From positions 124,001 to 188,000 of the forward strand of contig JADJAE010000001.1 in the NCBI GenBank assembly GCA_016704445.1: 64,000 nt of DNA, read 5' to 3'. Below the pieces are notes generated by a model. The model had not been told where the DNA came from. It was given only the letters and a program-made list of their open reading frames with translations, and did no database searches. Shown here one piece after another: positions 53,240-63,149 of this stretch (positions are counted from its first letter, which is position 1; each line of letters begins with the position of its first letter). Origin of the DNA: Deltaproteobacteria bacterium. Its GTDB lineage: Bacteria > Myxococcota_A > Polyangia > Polyangiales > Ga0077539. Made by a program: the position numbers and the translations under genes.

Positions 53240-55141
53240 CTACGCGTTGGACCAGAAGTGCTTCGCGCCGCGGGCCACGCGCTCTCGCGTGAGCTCGAGG
53301 TCGTAGCGGATGCTGTGCTGCCCGAAGCCGCCGCGAGCGAGGCACGCGTCGACGCGCGCGAGCACCTCGTCGCGAAGCTCGGGGTGGTGGTGCGCGACCC
53401 AGGCGATCGCCTCGCCGAAGCGCCGCAGGTCATCGCTCGCGAGGGGCGCCGCGACCGCGGACTCGAAGAACGCCAGGAGCAGCGGCATCCCCTCGGCGTC
53501 GAGGTGACGCGCGATCATCTTCGAGAGCATGTGCGACGCGTCGCGGTTGAGGTAGCGAGTGAAGGCCTCGCGCCTCGAAATCACGGCGCGCGCGAGGTCG
53601 AGGGTGATCGGCTCGGTACGCCACGAGTCGGGGATCGACGTCACGGCCCAGCCGTTGGCCGCGAGGGTCTCGAGCGCCGCCCGCAGCACCAGGCGCTCTC
53701 CCTCCGCCTCGAAGGGAAACGCGTCGGGACGCGGCGCGCTCGGGATGCCGAGGCCGTTGTCGTAGGCGCTCCCGAGCATGCGGGCGACGTCCGTGGGGAT
53801 CACGTCGTGCGCGATCATCCACGCCAGCACGGCGCGCACCTCGTCGAGCGACGCGGGGCCTGACTCCTGCGAGAAGCCCCCCTCGCTGCCGAAGGACGAC
53901 CATCGGTGCCCGTGCGTATGGAGCTCGACGCGGTTGTAGAGGTCCTGCACGAGGGCGTCCGCGACGCGCCCCGCGAGGCCCTTCGGGATCGGGGGCTTCC
54001 ACCCGGAGAGCGAGACGCGCGGCTCCTTCGGGTGGCGCTCGAAGGCCGAGAGGCACACCTCGATGTGCAGCGCGCGCAGCGACTCGTTGAGCTGCGTGAA
54101 GCGCTCCATGAGGAGCCGGCGGAAGGGCCCCGCCGCGGCGTCGAGCCCGCGCGGGTGCGACGCGCTGCGCGCGAGGTCGACGGCGAACTCGCGGTGCCAC
54201 GGCACGAACCACCGCTGAGCCCCTCGCACGGCGAGCACCCCGGGGAGGCGCGTCGGCATCGGAGGAACGCCACGTGGATAGGCCTTCTTTTCAGGCTCCT
54301 CGGCGGGGTGCGCGTTCCACGCGGCGACCTCGTAGCGCTGCTCGCTCCCGTCGGAGAGCGACCACGCCACGACGGTGTGGCTGTCGGGCTGGGTGAGCAT
54401 CACCGCGCCGTCTACCGCGGGCGCCGAGAGGCTCGGTCGGGTGATCTCTCGCACGGTCCCGTCGCGCTCGACGGCGAGCGCGTAGACCAGCTCGGCGGCT
54501 GCGTCGCGCACGAAGATCCAGGCCGTCGTGCCCTCCATCGCGAGGGTCACCTCGGCGCTGCAATGCACCGAGAGGGGAAGGCTCCACCACACCTCGTCGT
54601 GGGCGTCGTCGCCGCCCACGCGCCCCGCGTAGACGGCCTTGTAGCCGCGCGCGACGAAGTGCCCGTCGGGCGCGACGTAGAGCGCGTTGAGGAGGTGCCC
54701 CTCGGCCTGCGGTCCGACGGTCTTCGCGTCGAGCGAGCGAGCAGACTTCGCCGCGAGGTCGACCTTGCGCTCCTCGTAGAGGGCGCCCCCCTGGAGCGTG
54801 TAGAGGATCAGCGCGTCGCTCGAGGCGAGGGTCACGACGCGGTCGCCGGCGTCGGTGGTGGTGATCGCGCGCGGGTCGTGGTCCGCCGCGAGCTTCTCTC
54901 GGAGGCCGAGCGCCGGGAGCCCGACGGTGACCAGGGCGGTGCTTCCGTACGCGCCCGTCTGCACGCGGCCGCGCACGAGCGCGAGCGTCGCCGAGGCGTT
55001 CATCGAGAGGTCTCCCACGGCCGAGGAGACCTTCGCGGTGTGCTTCACCTTCACGGCCTTGCCGAGGGCGAAGCGGGTGAGGCCGAACACGTCGGCGAGG
55101 AGGAGTGCGCTCCCGTCGGAGCTGAAGATCGCGTGGGTCAT
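53240..55141 (-). CDS. Beta-propeller-like protein of unknown function
   Basis: A 633-residue cytoplasmic protein. The first ~330 residues read as repeated WD-like blades (FSSDGSALLLADVFGLTRF, NASATLALVRGRVQTGAYG, VAPDGHFVARGYKAVYAGR, MEGTTAWIFVRDAAAELVY). The C-terminal 300 are helical (LMERFTQLNESLRALHIEVC, TRYLNRDASHMLSKMIARHL) with no known domain. ATG 55141 is chosen because coding begins there. The propeller plus unique helical module suggests a scaffold. No signal peptide. Confidence 0.7.
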   Translation of the reverse strand: MTHAIFSSDGSALLLADVFGLTRFALGKAVKVKHTAKVSSAVGDLSMNASATLALVRGRVQTGAYGSTALVTVGLPALGLREKLAADHDPRAITTTDAGDRVVTLASSDALILYTLQGGALYEERKVDLAAKSARSLDAKTVGPQAEGHLLNALYVAPDGHFVARGYKAVYAGRVGGDDAHDEVWWSLPLSVHCSAEVTLAMEGTTAWIFVRDAAAELVYALAVERDGTVREITRPSLSAPAVDGAVMLTQPDSHTVVAWSLSDGSEQRYEVAAWNAHPAEEPEKKAYPRGVPPMPTRLPGVLAVRGAQRWFVPWHREFAVDLARSASHPRGLDAAAGPFRRLLMERFTQLNESLRALHIEVCLSAFERHPKEPRVSLSGWKPPIPKGLAGRVADALVQDLYNRVELHTHGHRWSSFGSEGGFSQESGPASLDEVRAVLAWMIAHDVIPTDVARMLGSAYDNGLGIPSAPRPDAFPFEAEGERLVLRAALETLAANGWAVTSIPDSWRTEPITLDLARAVISRREAFTRYLNRDASHMLSKMIARHLDAEGMPLLLAFFESAVAAPLASDDLRRFGEAIAWVAHHHPELRDEVLARVDACLARGGFGQHSIRYDLELTRERVARGAKHFWSNA

Positions 55142-55304
55142 CGGGTTGGGACGCGGACTGTACCAGCGGCGCTCTCCCTCAGCGCAGGCCGAGGCGAGCG
55201 CGGCAGCGGGCGCAGAGGCCCCATCGCCCAATTCGTGATTCGTCGCGACGGGCCGAACCCTTCCTCCCGAACCCTGGCTCCAAGACCGCAAGGAGTCCCT
55301 CACC

Positions 55305-55499
55305 ATGCAGATCAATGAAGCCACCTGGGATCGCGCCGCCCGCGTCGCGCTCGGCCTCGCGCTGCTCTCGCTGACGTTCGTCGGTCCTCACACGCTCTGG
55401 GGCCTCGTTGGCCTGGTGCCTCTGGTCACAGGCGCGTTCGGCTTCTGTCCGCTCTACCGCCTCGCTGGCATCAGCACCTGCCCCATAGAGAAGAAGTAG
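55305..55499 (+). CDS. DUF2892 (YgaP-type) small membrane protein
   Basis: A 64-residue inner-membrane protein: ATWDRAARVALGLALLSLTF, then a second hydrophobic segment GLVGLVPLVTGAFGFCPLYR and a Cys near the end (GISTCPIEKK). This is the DUF2892 layout, seen also attached to rhodanese domains in YgaP, which hints at sulfur or redox functions. ATG 55305. Confidence 0.85.
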   Translation: MQINEATWDRAARVALGLALLSLTFVGPHTLWGLVGLVPLVTGAFGFCPLYRLAGISTCPIEKK

Positions 55500-55567
55500 G
55501 GTGCCCCACGCAGCGTGCTCCTCACTGCGACGGGCTCATCGCCACGCGGATGCAATCGCGGCGGGCG

Positions 55568-56455
55568 TCACCGCCGCCAGGTCGCGCAGCCGGCGAGCAG
55601 CGCCTGGCGCAGGGCCTCCTGCTCCGGTCGTCGCGCGCCCTTCCGTCGCCGCACGAGGTGATAGGTCTTCGCAGGCAGCTCGGGCATCGGGCGAGCGACG
55701 ACTCCCGGCGGCAGGCGGCAGAACCCGCTGACCACGGCCGCTCCGACGCAGAGCTCGACGAAGCGCAACGTTAGCTCCCAGCCGTTGGCCTCGACCGCCA
55801 CCTCGGCGCGGGCGCCCCCTGCGGCGAGCGCCGCGTCGAGCGCCTGCCGATGCGGCCGGTCGGGCGAAGGGGCCACGAGGCGTACCCCGTCGAGGTCGCG
55901 CAGACGCACGCTCCGACGCCCGGCCAGCGGGTGCGCGGCAGGCATCGCCAGCACCTGCGGGATGACCCCGAGCACCTCCGCGGAGAGGTCTGCCCGACGC
56001 GCCTCGACGGGCGCCACGCCGAGGTGAGCCTCGCCCGAGCGCACGGCCTCCAGGGTTCCTTCTCGGTCGCGGGTGAGCAGGCGGGTCGGGGCGGCGCACC
56101 CGGCGATCCACCCTCGGAGGGCCTCGCCGAGCAGGTGCACGTACGACCCGGCCCCCGCGCAGAGGCACACCGGCCGCGGCGCCTCGTCGCCCCGCAACGC
56201 CGCGACGAAGGCCTCGGTGCGCTCGCTGGTCTCGCGCGCGAAGGCCGCGACGCGCCGGCCGTCGTCGGTGAGCGCGAGCGCGCGGCCCTGCCGCTGGTAG
56301 AGCGCGACGCCGAGGGACTCCCCGAGGCGCGCGACCTGGGCGTGCACCGCGGGCTGCGAGAGGTGCAGCAGCGCCGCGGCGCGGGTGAAGTTGAGCTGCG
56401 CCGCGAAGACCGCGAAGGTGCGCAGGAGGTCGAGGTCGGGCGCGGGCGTCACCAT
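55568..56455 (-). CDS. LysR-family transcriptional regulator
   Basis: A 295-residue regulator. The N-terminal helix-turn-helix is LLRTFAVFAAQLNFTRAAALLHLSQPAVHAQVARL, and a periplasmic-binding-like effector domain follows, with RSGEAHLGVAPVEAR and VSGFCRLPPGVVARP. It is divergent from the RNA 2'-phosphotransferase gene with an operator-like repeat between (see 56471-56496), so it probably controls both itself and that gene. Effector unknown. Confidence 0.88.
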   Translation of the reverse strand: MVTPAPDLDLLRTFAVFAAQLNFTRAAALLHLSQPAVHAQVARLGESLGVALYQRQGRALALTDDGRRVAAFARETSERTEAFVAALRGDEAPRPVCLCAGAGSYVHLLGEALRGWIAGCAAPTRLLTRDREGTLEAVRSGEAHLGVAPVEARRADLSAEVLGVIPQVLAMPAAHPLAGRRSVRLRDLDGVRLVAPSPDRPHRQALDAALAAGGARAEVAVEANGWELTLRFVELCVGAAVVSGFCRLPPGVVARPMPELPAKTYHLVRRRKGARRPEQEALRQALLAGCATWRR

Positions 56456-56470
56456 CGCCCGGAGAGCACT

Positions 56471-56496
56471 ATCACGGCGCGTGATGGTCGATCACG
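56471..56496. promoter_or_regulatory. LysR operator-like palindromes
   Basis: ATCACG-GCG-CGTGAT-GGTCG-ATCACG: three half-sites making two overlapping perfect inverted repeats. The site is 16 bases from the LysR start and 68 from the KptA start, as expected for an autoregulating LysR site. Binding is inferred from position. Confidence 0.6.
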
Positions 56497-56563
56497 AGAT
56501 GCGTCTTCCGCGTGAGTGCTCCGCCGCCGTAGGACTCATCGGGAGAACTCGAAGGAGAAGCCC

Positions 56564-57178
56564 ATGAACCCGAAGGACATCATCCGCGCCAGCCACTCGC
56601 TCAGCGCGCTGCTCCGCCACCGCGCCGGCGCCGCCGGCCTCGCCATGGACGCCGCGGGCTGGGCGTCGGTCGACGACGTGCTGCGCGTCGCCCGCCTCAG
56701 CCGGGCGCTGCTCGACGTGGCGGTGCGCGAGAACAACAAGTCTCGCCTGGAGCTGCGCGACGGTCGCATCCGCGCCTGCCAGGGCCACTCTCTCGCAGGC
56801 ATGCCGGTCACCCTGGAGGCGCTCGAAGCCTCCTGGGAGGAGGACCTGCGGGCAGCCATCATCTGGCACGGCACCTCCTTCGAGGCGGCGGAGTCCATCG
56901 CGCGCGAGGGCCTGCTGCCGGGCGAGCGCACGCACGTCCACCTGGCCGAGGCGACGGACAGCCGGGTGGGCAAGCGCGCGGGCGTGGCGGTGCTGCTGGG
57001 GGTCGACCCCGAGGCGCTCCGTGCGAACGGAGTGCGGGTCTACCGGAGCGGCAACGGGGTGCTGCTGGCGCGGCGGGTTCCGGCGGCGTGCATCGCGGCG
57101 CTGGAGGTTGCGAGCGAGCGGGCGAAGCCGCGCGAGGCGACGCTGAGGGCGAGCTTCGGGCTGCCCTCGCTGACCTGA
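56564..57178 (+). CDS. kptA: RNA 2'-phosphotransferase (KptA/Tpt1)
   Basis: A 204-residue enzyme that removes an internal 2'-phosphate from RNA using NAD+, giving ADP-ribose cyclic phosphate. It has SHSLSALLRHRAG at the start, NNKSRLELRDGRIRACQGHS, IIWHGTSFEAAESIAREGL and THVHLAEA, all diagnostic. ATG 56564 follows a good AAGGAG site. In bacteria without tRNA splicing its real substrate is unclear; here it stands opposite a LysR regulator, so its expression is probably conditional. Confidence 0.92.
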   Translation: MNPKDIIRASHSLSALLRHRAGAAGLAMDAAGWASVDDVLRVARLSRALLDVAVRENNKSRLELRDGRIRACQGHSLAGMPVTLEALEASWEEDLRAAIIWHGTSFEAAESIAREGLLPGERTHVHLAEATDSRVGKRAGVAVLLGVDPEALRANGVRVYRSGNGVLLARRVPAACIAALEVASERAKPREATLRASFGLPSLT

Positions 57179-57194
57179 CGGCGCGGAGGGGATG

Positions 57195-60055
57195 CTACGG
57201 CGTCGGCCGACGAGGCGAGCGGGTCGAGCGTCGGGGGCGCGTGGCCGAGGGCGCTCCAGCGTCGACGCGGACTGCGGGCGCGGGGGGAGGGGTCACCGCG
57301 GGAGGCGTCGGCGAGGGGAGCTGGAGCACCCGACGCACCTCCACCGTCACCACGCAGGGGCCGACCACGCTGCGCAGCGTCTCCTGCCGGCCGCCCTGCC
57401 AGCGCAGCCAGATGCGCCCGAGCAGCTCGCGGCGGAGCGGGTCGTCCTCGTCGACCAGCACCTGCAACGGCGTGTTGGCGGCGAGGCGCACGTTGTCGAA
57501 GGTCTGCGCGCACTCCCGGTCGGCCACGCAGGGACCGACCTCCACCGGGCCGTCGCGGGTCTGCAGCGCGAGGTGCAGCTCCGGGCCGCTGCCGTCCGGG
57601 TCCCACGGGTGGTTGCGCTGGGCCCGAGGGATCGTCACCTCCACCCGGAGGCGCACCAGCGCGTCGCCGTCGGGCCCCGGGTCCTGCGCTCCGACGCCCG
57701 CCGCGGGACGTAGCAGCAGCACCGCCATCCCGCAGAGCGCCAGGAAGAAGAAGATCGCGAGCGCCCCGAGCCGACGGCGACCGCGGCGGGCGTCGATCAG
57801 CTCGCGGCTCATCTCCTGCGAGCGCCGCTCCTCCCGGTCCGTCTGGGAGAGCCTCGCCTCGAGCGCCGGCGAAGGCACCGGTCGGCCGAAGCTGCGCGCG
57901 AGCCCGCCATCACCCGCTCGGTGTGCTCCACCTGGTCGGCGCCGGGGTTCCACGCGGCGAAGGCGGCGTGCAGCAGCGAGCGGGTCACCGGCCGTCGCAC
58001 CCGGGGGTCGAGCGCGACCCAGAGCAGCGCCGTCCCATGGAGTACATGGGCACGTAAGGGGTCCCAGGCGCGCGCGTCCCCGTCGGGCTTCAGGGTGATG
58101 TCGACGAAGCCCTCGACGGTGGCGTCGTCGCCGGGGCGGCACGGGTCCGTGGGCAGCGCTCGCAGCCCGCAGAGCAGGGCGATCTTGAGCGCCCCGAAGC
58201 CCGAAGGCAGCCTCGGGAGCTCGGCGCGAAGGGCCTCCATCGCCTCGGCCACGCTGAACCCGTGTCCCTCGCCGTCGCGGGGGACGAGCATCCGGTCGCC
58301 GTGGAAGCGGGAGATCCACGCGAAGATGTGGCCGCGGGAGAGCAGCGCCTCCAGGTTGCGCCAGTCGTCCCGGTAGGCCCTCACGAGGTCGGTCGGCGCG
58401 CTGATCGCGAGGTCGCGGTCGCCCCACTCCAGCACCAGCCCCCGGTGCCCGAGCGCCCACAAGAACTCGTTGAGCTCGGCCTCGTCCTCGCGCGGCGGCC
58501 GGGGGAGCGAGGGAAGCGCCAGCTCGGGGCGCTGGGTGCCCACCCATGCGACGAGCTCTCCGCTGCGGTAGCTGCGCTTGAGGCCATCCCAGGCTCCGGC
58601 GAGCTCGGCGGTCACCGTGAGCGACTGCACGCCGTGGAAGCCGTGCGACTCGCCGCGGCGGTCGAGCACCTCCAGCGAGGGCGCGCGGGTCAGGGCGTGG
58701 ACGCCGGTCCAGAAGGCGAGGGTGTCGCCTCGGAGCTGGGGGTCGCCCTGGCTGCGTCGCAGCGTGTCGAGCCAGGCGTCGTCCCGGCGAGGCGGGGGGA
58801 GCGACTCCATCCACGCCACGAGGTCCCCGGAGGCCAGCAGCGGAGGGAGCGCCTCTCGGAGCGAGGGCTGCGCGAGCACCATCCGGGCGAGGGAGGAGAC
58901 GTCCGTGATGGCCGCGGCGCCCAGGTAGAGCGGCTCCCCCAGCGACCACGCGAGGCGACGCAGGCCGCTCGGCTCGTTGCGGGCGACGAGGTCCGCGGCG
59001 CCCGCGGCGACGATCCAGCCGGACATCCGGAGCCAGGTCGCGAGCAGGCCCTCCCGGGCCGCGGTGGCGAGCGCATCGAGGGAGAGCGAGCCCGAGCGCA
59101 CCAGCGAGCCCAGCGAGTCGGGGGTGGGCACCGCCACGGAGCCGAGGCGCAGCTCGCGGCGGCCGAGGGCCCAGGTCTGCAGGTGCACCGCCAGCATCGG
59201 CGAGGCGCCCCGCTCGGCGGACATCCGGGCCTCGCGGGAGCGCTCGATCACCATCGGGCTCGCCCCGTTGGCGCGCAGCCAGTCGAGCACGGCGCCCTGG
59301 CGCAGCAGCTCGATGGCCTGGGCGGGGTGCGCCATCAGCGCGACGGCGAGCTGGTCCATCGTGGCGGGAGCGCCCGGAAGCTGGGCGAAGGGAGACCACG
59401 GCCGGGACTCCACGGACTGCAGGGTGAAGCCCTCGGCGGCGAGGATCTCCCGCGCCCTGGCCGGGGTGATCCCGACCTCCACGGCGGCCGCGTCGACCCG
59501 GGCGACATCGCCGGCGAAGAGGGTGCGCTGGTCGCGGAAGAGCGTGCGCACGGCGTCGAGGAGTTCCCGCGCCTGCATCGCCTCCAGGCTCGCCAGCGCG
59601 GCCTCGAGCGGCGCGCCGTGCTGGCCCAGCCGGGCGAGCTCGTCCGAGAGGCGGCGCTGGGCGAGCTCGGCCCTGGAGCGCGCCTCGGCGTCCCGCCGAC
59701 CGACGGCGTCGATGGCGCGGCGGGCGAAGTCGCAGCGCGCCTGGAAGGCCTCGATGGGAGGCGGCGAGCGAAGCAGCTCGGCGGGCCGCACGTCCGGCCA
59801 GAGCGCGGCCATCAGGGGGATTTCTCGCTGGAGGGCCGCCACGATGGCGAGCGAGGCGGCGTCCTGCGCTGCGGTGGGCGCAGCGCGCTCCGAGGCCCGG
59901 ACCTTCCTACGGCCAGGCTCTCGGGGTGCGTCCTCGGGTTCGGGCTGGAGCCATGCCATGGGCGGCTCGGAGGAGGGAGAGGGAGCGAGGGGGGAGGGCG
60001 CGTCGGGGCTGACTTCCAGCCAGGCGTCGCGCTTGGGATCGTTGCCCTCGGTCAC
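57195..60055 (-). CDS. Large protein with C-terminal membrane anchor, frameshifted
   Basis: About 953 residues. The N-terminal 715 run from ATG 60055 in one frame (WLEVSPDAPSPLAPS, then a basic Ala/Glu-rich helical region, and later EFLWALGHRGLVLEWGDRDL and TLTVTAELAGAWDGL). At about 57893-57908 a base seems missing; the other frame continues GLARSFGRPVPSPALEARLS, a basic segment, one membrane helix (LGALAIFFFLALCGMAVLLL), and a tail with EVGPCVADRECAQTFDN to 57195. Without the shift correction the last 205 residues could be read as a separate protein from ATG 57812. The orientation would be cytoplasmic body and periplasmic tail. No known domain recognised. Confidence 0.6.
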
Positions 60056-60106
60056 GACGCGCGAGGGTGAAGGACACCACCGCGCGTCGCAACCGCGGAC
60101 GTCGGC

Positions 60107-63004
60107 TCAGCCGCCGCGGGTGTCGACGGAGATGCCGGTCGGGCCCGACGGGGCGGTGCCGGTCCCGCCCGATCCGCCCGGTCCCCCAGCGCCGCCGCCG
60201 GCACGGGTGCAGGTGACGCTGCTCTGCGTCGGCGTCGCGCCCACGTAGTAGACGCACACCGAGGGGCCGCCCGCGCCGCCCGCTCCGCCGCCGCCCGCTC
60301 CGCCGCCCGCGCCGTTCTTGCCCGGCGCGCCGTCGCCCGCGACGCCGCTGCCGCCGCCGCCGCCCACGCCTGCGCCGAAGCCGCCGCCGCCGCCACCGTT
60401 GCCGCCGCGGCCGCCGGTGCCGCCTGCCGCCGCCGAGAGCACGCAATTCTCGATGCGCACGGCGCTGGAGTGGGACATCACCGCGAAGCTGCCTCCAGCG
60501 CTGGTGCCACCCTCGCCGCCGCCGCCGCCGCAGCCTCCGGCGCCGCCGCCGCCGCCGTAGCCGCTCGTGCGGCTCGTGCAGTTGAAGAAGCCGGTGTACT
60601 CGGAGTCACCGCCGCCCGCGCCGCCGCCGCCGCCGCCGCCGCCAGGCTGGCCGGTGCCGCCGGTGCCGCCCGCAGTGGGGAGGTAGGTTCCGTCGCTCGA
60701 CGACACGCTGCCCTGCACACCCGCGACGCCGCCCGAGGCGCCGCCCGGTCCGCCCCGTCCCGGAGCCGCAGAGTCCGGAGCGTTGGCGCCCTCGCGGGAA
60801 TTGCCGCAGCCTCCGCCGGCGCTCCCGCCGCCGCCCCCGCCGCCGCCCTGCGGCGTGCTGCCGCCGGTGCCCGGGTTGCCGTCACGGACGCCGCTCACCG
60901 CCGCGCCGCCGGTGCCGCCGTTCGCTCCGCACGACGAGGCGCCCGGGCTACGGCCCGAGGCGTCTCCGCCGCCCGCGCCGGTGCCGCCCGTGTCCCCGGC
61001 GGTGCCGTTGGCGCCGCGACCCGCGCGCACGGTGCAGCGCTGCAGGGTGACGCTCGCCCCGGAGCCCGCGATGCGCACGCCGTAGCTGCTCTGCCCCGCG
61101 GCCGTCGCGTCGCTCGACGTGATGGTCAGCCGCTGCAGCACCACCGGCTCGTTGACCCGGGCGAAGACCGCCGTGGTGCCGCCCTGGATGGTGGTGACGT
61201 TGGTCGCGTTGCGGCTCCAGTCGCTCGCGGTGTAGCCACCGTAGAGGCTGACGCCGGGGCTCAGGGTGATGGACTCGGCGTAGGTGCCCGCGGCGATGTA
61301 GACCGCGAGCCGCCCGGAGGCCGCGGCGGCGATGCCCGCCTGGATGGTGCGCCGGGGCGCCGAGCGCGTGCCCGGGTTGCCGTCGTTGCCGCCCGGGGCC
61401 ACGAAGATCGCCCGCGCCTCGACGCCGTCGATGCCGTCGCAGTTGGTGTCGGCGAAGCCGTCGTCGGGGAGGTCGGGGTCGGTGTTGCGGCACTCGCAGC
61501 CGTTGCCCGGGTCGCGGTCGAGGTCGACGTACGTGGGGGCGCACGCGAGCCCGCACATCGCCGCGCTGCACGTCGCGAGCTGGTTGCTGCCCGCCGGGCA
61601 GCGCATGCCGCAGCCGCCGCAGTTGAGCGCGTCGCTCTGGAGGTTGACCTCGCAGCCGTTGGCCGCCGCGCCGTCGCAGTTGTCGAAGCCGGTGTTGCAG
61701 CTCGCCACCTCGCACTGCGACGACCGGCAGACCGGCGTCGCGTTGGCGGTGGTGCACGCCCGGCCGCAGGCGCCGCAGTTGGCGAGGTCGGTGCGGACGT
61801 TGACCTCGCAGCCGGTGGAGTCACGGCCGTCGCAGTCGAGGAAGCCGGTGACGCAGAAGGTCACGCACGACGCGCCCACGCAGGCGGCGGCGGCGTTGGT
61901 GCTCGACGGGCAGACGTTGCCGCAGGTGCCGCAGTTGTCCGTGGTGTTGCTGGTGTTGGTCTCGCAGCCGTCCGCCGCGTTGGTGTTGCAGTCGCCGTAG
62001 CCCGAGGAGCAGGCGGTGACCACGCAGCGCCCGGCCATGCAGGCCCCGGTGCCTCTCGGCGGCATGCAGCGCGACCCGCAGGCCCCGCAGTTGGCGGCGT
62101 CGGTGGCGGTGCTGGTCTCGCACCCGTTGGCGGGGTTGCCGTCGCAGTCGCTGAAGCCCGCCTCGCAGGTGTACGCGCAGCTCCCGGCGTTGCAGGCCGC
62201 GGTGGAGTGGGCCCGCGCCTCGCACGGGCGGTTGCAGGCGCCGCAGTGGAAGACGTCGGTGAAGGTGTTGGTCTCGCAGCCGTTGCTCGCCATCGAGTCG
62301 CAGTCCCCGTAGGGGACCGTGCAGGTGCCGACGGTGCACATGCTGTTGCGGCACGCGGGCGTGGCGTTGGTCGCGGTGCAGCGGGTGTCGCAGCGGCCGC
62401 AGTTGGCGAGGTTGCTGGTGGTGTCGACGCAGGCGCCGCTGCAGCAGGTCTGGCCGCCGGGGCAGCCGCGGGTGTCGGTGCAGCCGGTGACGCAGAGGTT
62501 GCCCACGCAGAGGTTGCCGGAGGGGCAGTGCTCGTCGGTGACGCACTGCACGCAGCTGTGGGTGTTGGTGTCGCAGCGCAGTCCGCCGGTGCCGGCGTCG
62601 CCGGTGCGGCAGCCCTCGTCGGCGCGACAGCCGGTGACGCAGCGGGAAGAGGCGCCGTCGCAGTGCTGGTCGGCGGGGCAGGAGTCCGGGGAGACGCGGC
62701 AGCCGATGCAGCGCCCGCTCGTGACGTCGCAGACGGGGCCGCCCGCGTTGCCGAGGCAGTCGCCGTCCGCGGCGCAGCGCGAAGGACCCATGTCCACGGG
62801 GACGTCCATCGGGGCGTCCATCGAGGCGTCGTTGCCGCCGGAGTCGGTCGAGCCATCGACTCCGAGGTCCGTGGACCCCAGATCCATGCCGAGCCCGGAG
62901 TCGGTGTCGAGCACGCCCGGGGGCGAGTCCTCCGAACAGCCCGCGAACAGCGCGAGCATCACCATCGGAATCAGGGCCTTCGCCCGAAACGCGCGTCGAC
63001 TCAT
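60107..63004 (-). CDS. Cys-rich, beta-helix and Gly-rich surface lipoprotein
   Basis: A 965-residue lipoprotein (signal MVMLALFAGC). After an Asp-rich linker, about ten Cys-rich units run to residue ~500, many of the form GC-E-TN...NCGACG..C with DCDG (FSDCDGNPANGCETS, FLDCDGRDSTGCEVN). A DUF1565-like start follows (FVAPGGNDGNPGTRSAPR), then right-handed beta-helix turns (VSLYGGYTASDW, VVLQRLTITSSDATA, VRIENCVLSAAAG). Long Gly-rich loops (GGGGGGGGAGGGDS) are inserted between turns, as in PE-PGRS-like proteins. It probably sits on the cell surface in contact or adhesion. The short repeats in DNA may vary in copy number. Confidence 0.8.
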   Translation of the reverse strand: MSRRAFRAKALIPMVMLALFAGCSEDSPPGVLDTDSGLGMDLGSTDLGVDGSTDSGGNDASMDAPMDVPVDMGPSRCAADGDCLGNAGGPVCDVTSGRCIGCRVSPDSCPADQHCDGASSRCVTGCRADEGCRTGDAGTGGLRCDTNTHSCVQCVTDEHCPSGNLCVGNLCVTGCTDTRGCPGGQTCCSGACVDTTSNLANCGRCDTRCTATNATPACRNSMCTVGTCTVPYGDCDSMASNGCETNTFTDVFHCGACNRPCEARAHSTAACNAGSCAYTCEAGFSDCDGNPANGCETSTATDAANCGACGSRCMPPRGTGACMAGRCVVTACSSGYGDCNTNAADGCETNTSNTTDNCGTCGNVCPSSTNAAAACVGASCVTFCVTGFLDCDGRDSTGCEVNVRTDLANCGACGRACTTANATPVCRSSQCEVASCNTGFDNCDGAAANGCEVNLQSDALNCGGCGMRCPAGSNQLATCSAAMCGLACAPTYVDLDRDPGNGCECRNTDPDLPDDGFADTNCDGIDGVEARAIFVAPGGNDGNPGTRSAPRRTIQAGIAAAASGRLAVYIAAGTYAESITLSPGVSLYGGYTASDWSRNATNVTTIQGGTTAVFARVNEPVVLQRLTITSSDATAAGQSSYGVRIAGSGASVTLQRCTVRAGRGANGTAGDTGGTGAGGGDASGRSPGASSCGANGGTGGAAVSGVRDGNPGTGGSTPQGGGGGGGGSAGGGCGNSREGANAPDSAAPGRGGPGGASGGVAGVQGSVSSSDGTYLPTAGGTGGTGQPGGGGGGGGAGGGDSEYTGFFNCTSRTSGYGGGGGAGGCGGGGGEGGTSAGGSFAVMSHSSAVRIENCVLSAAAGGTGGRGGNGGGGGGFGAGVGGGGGSGVAGDGAPGKNGAGGGAGGGGAGGAGGPSVCVYYVGATPTQSSVTCTRAGGGAGGPGGSGGTGTAPSGPTGISVDTRGG

Positions 63005-63149
63005 AGGTCCGCCAATGCCTCCGTAGAGTGTGGGAGCTCGACTGTCTCACGAGAGGGCGGCTCTCGGGCACACCGAAGCAGCGGGGCCCGCGGCGGCGCG
63101 CTCGATGGCCTTGACGCTCGTCACGGGGCGTGGCTCGCTCCCGGCCCGC

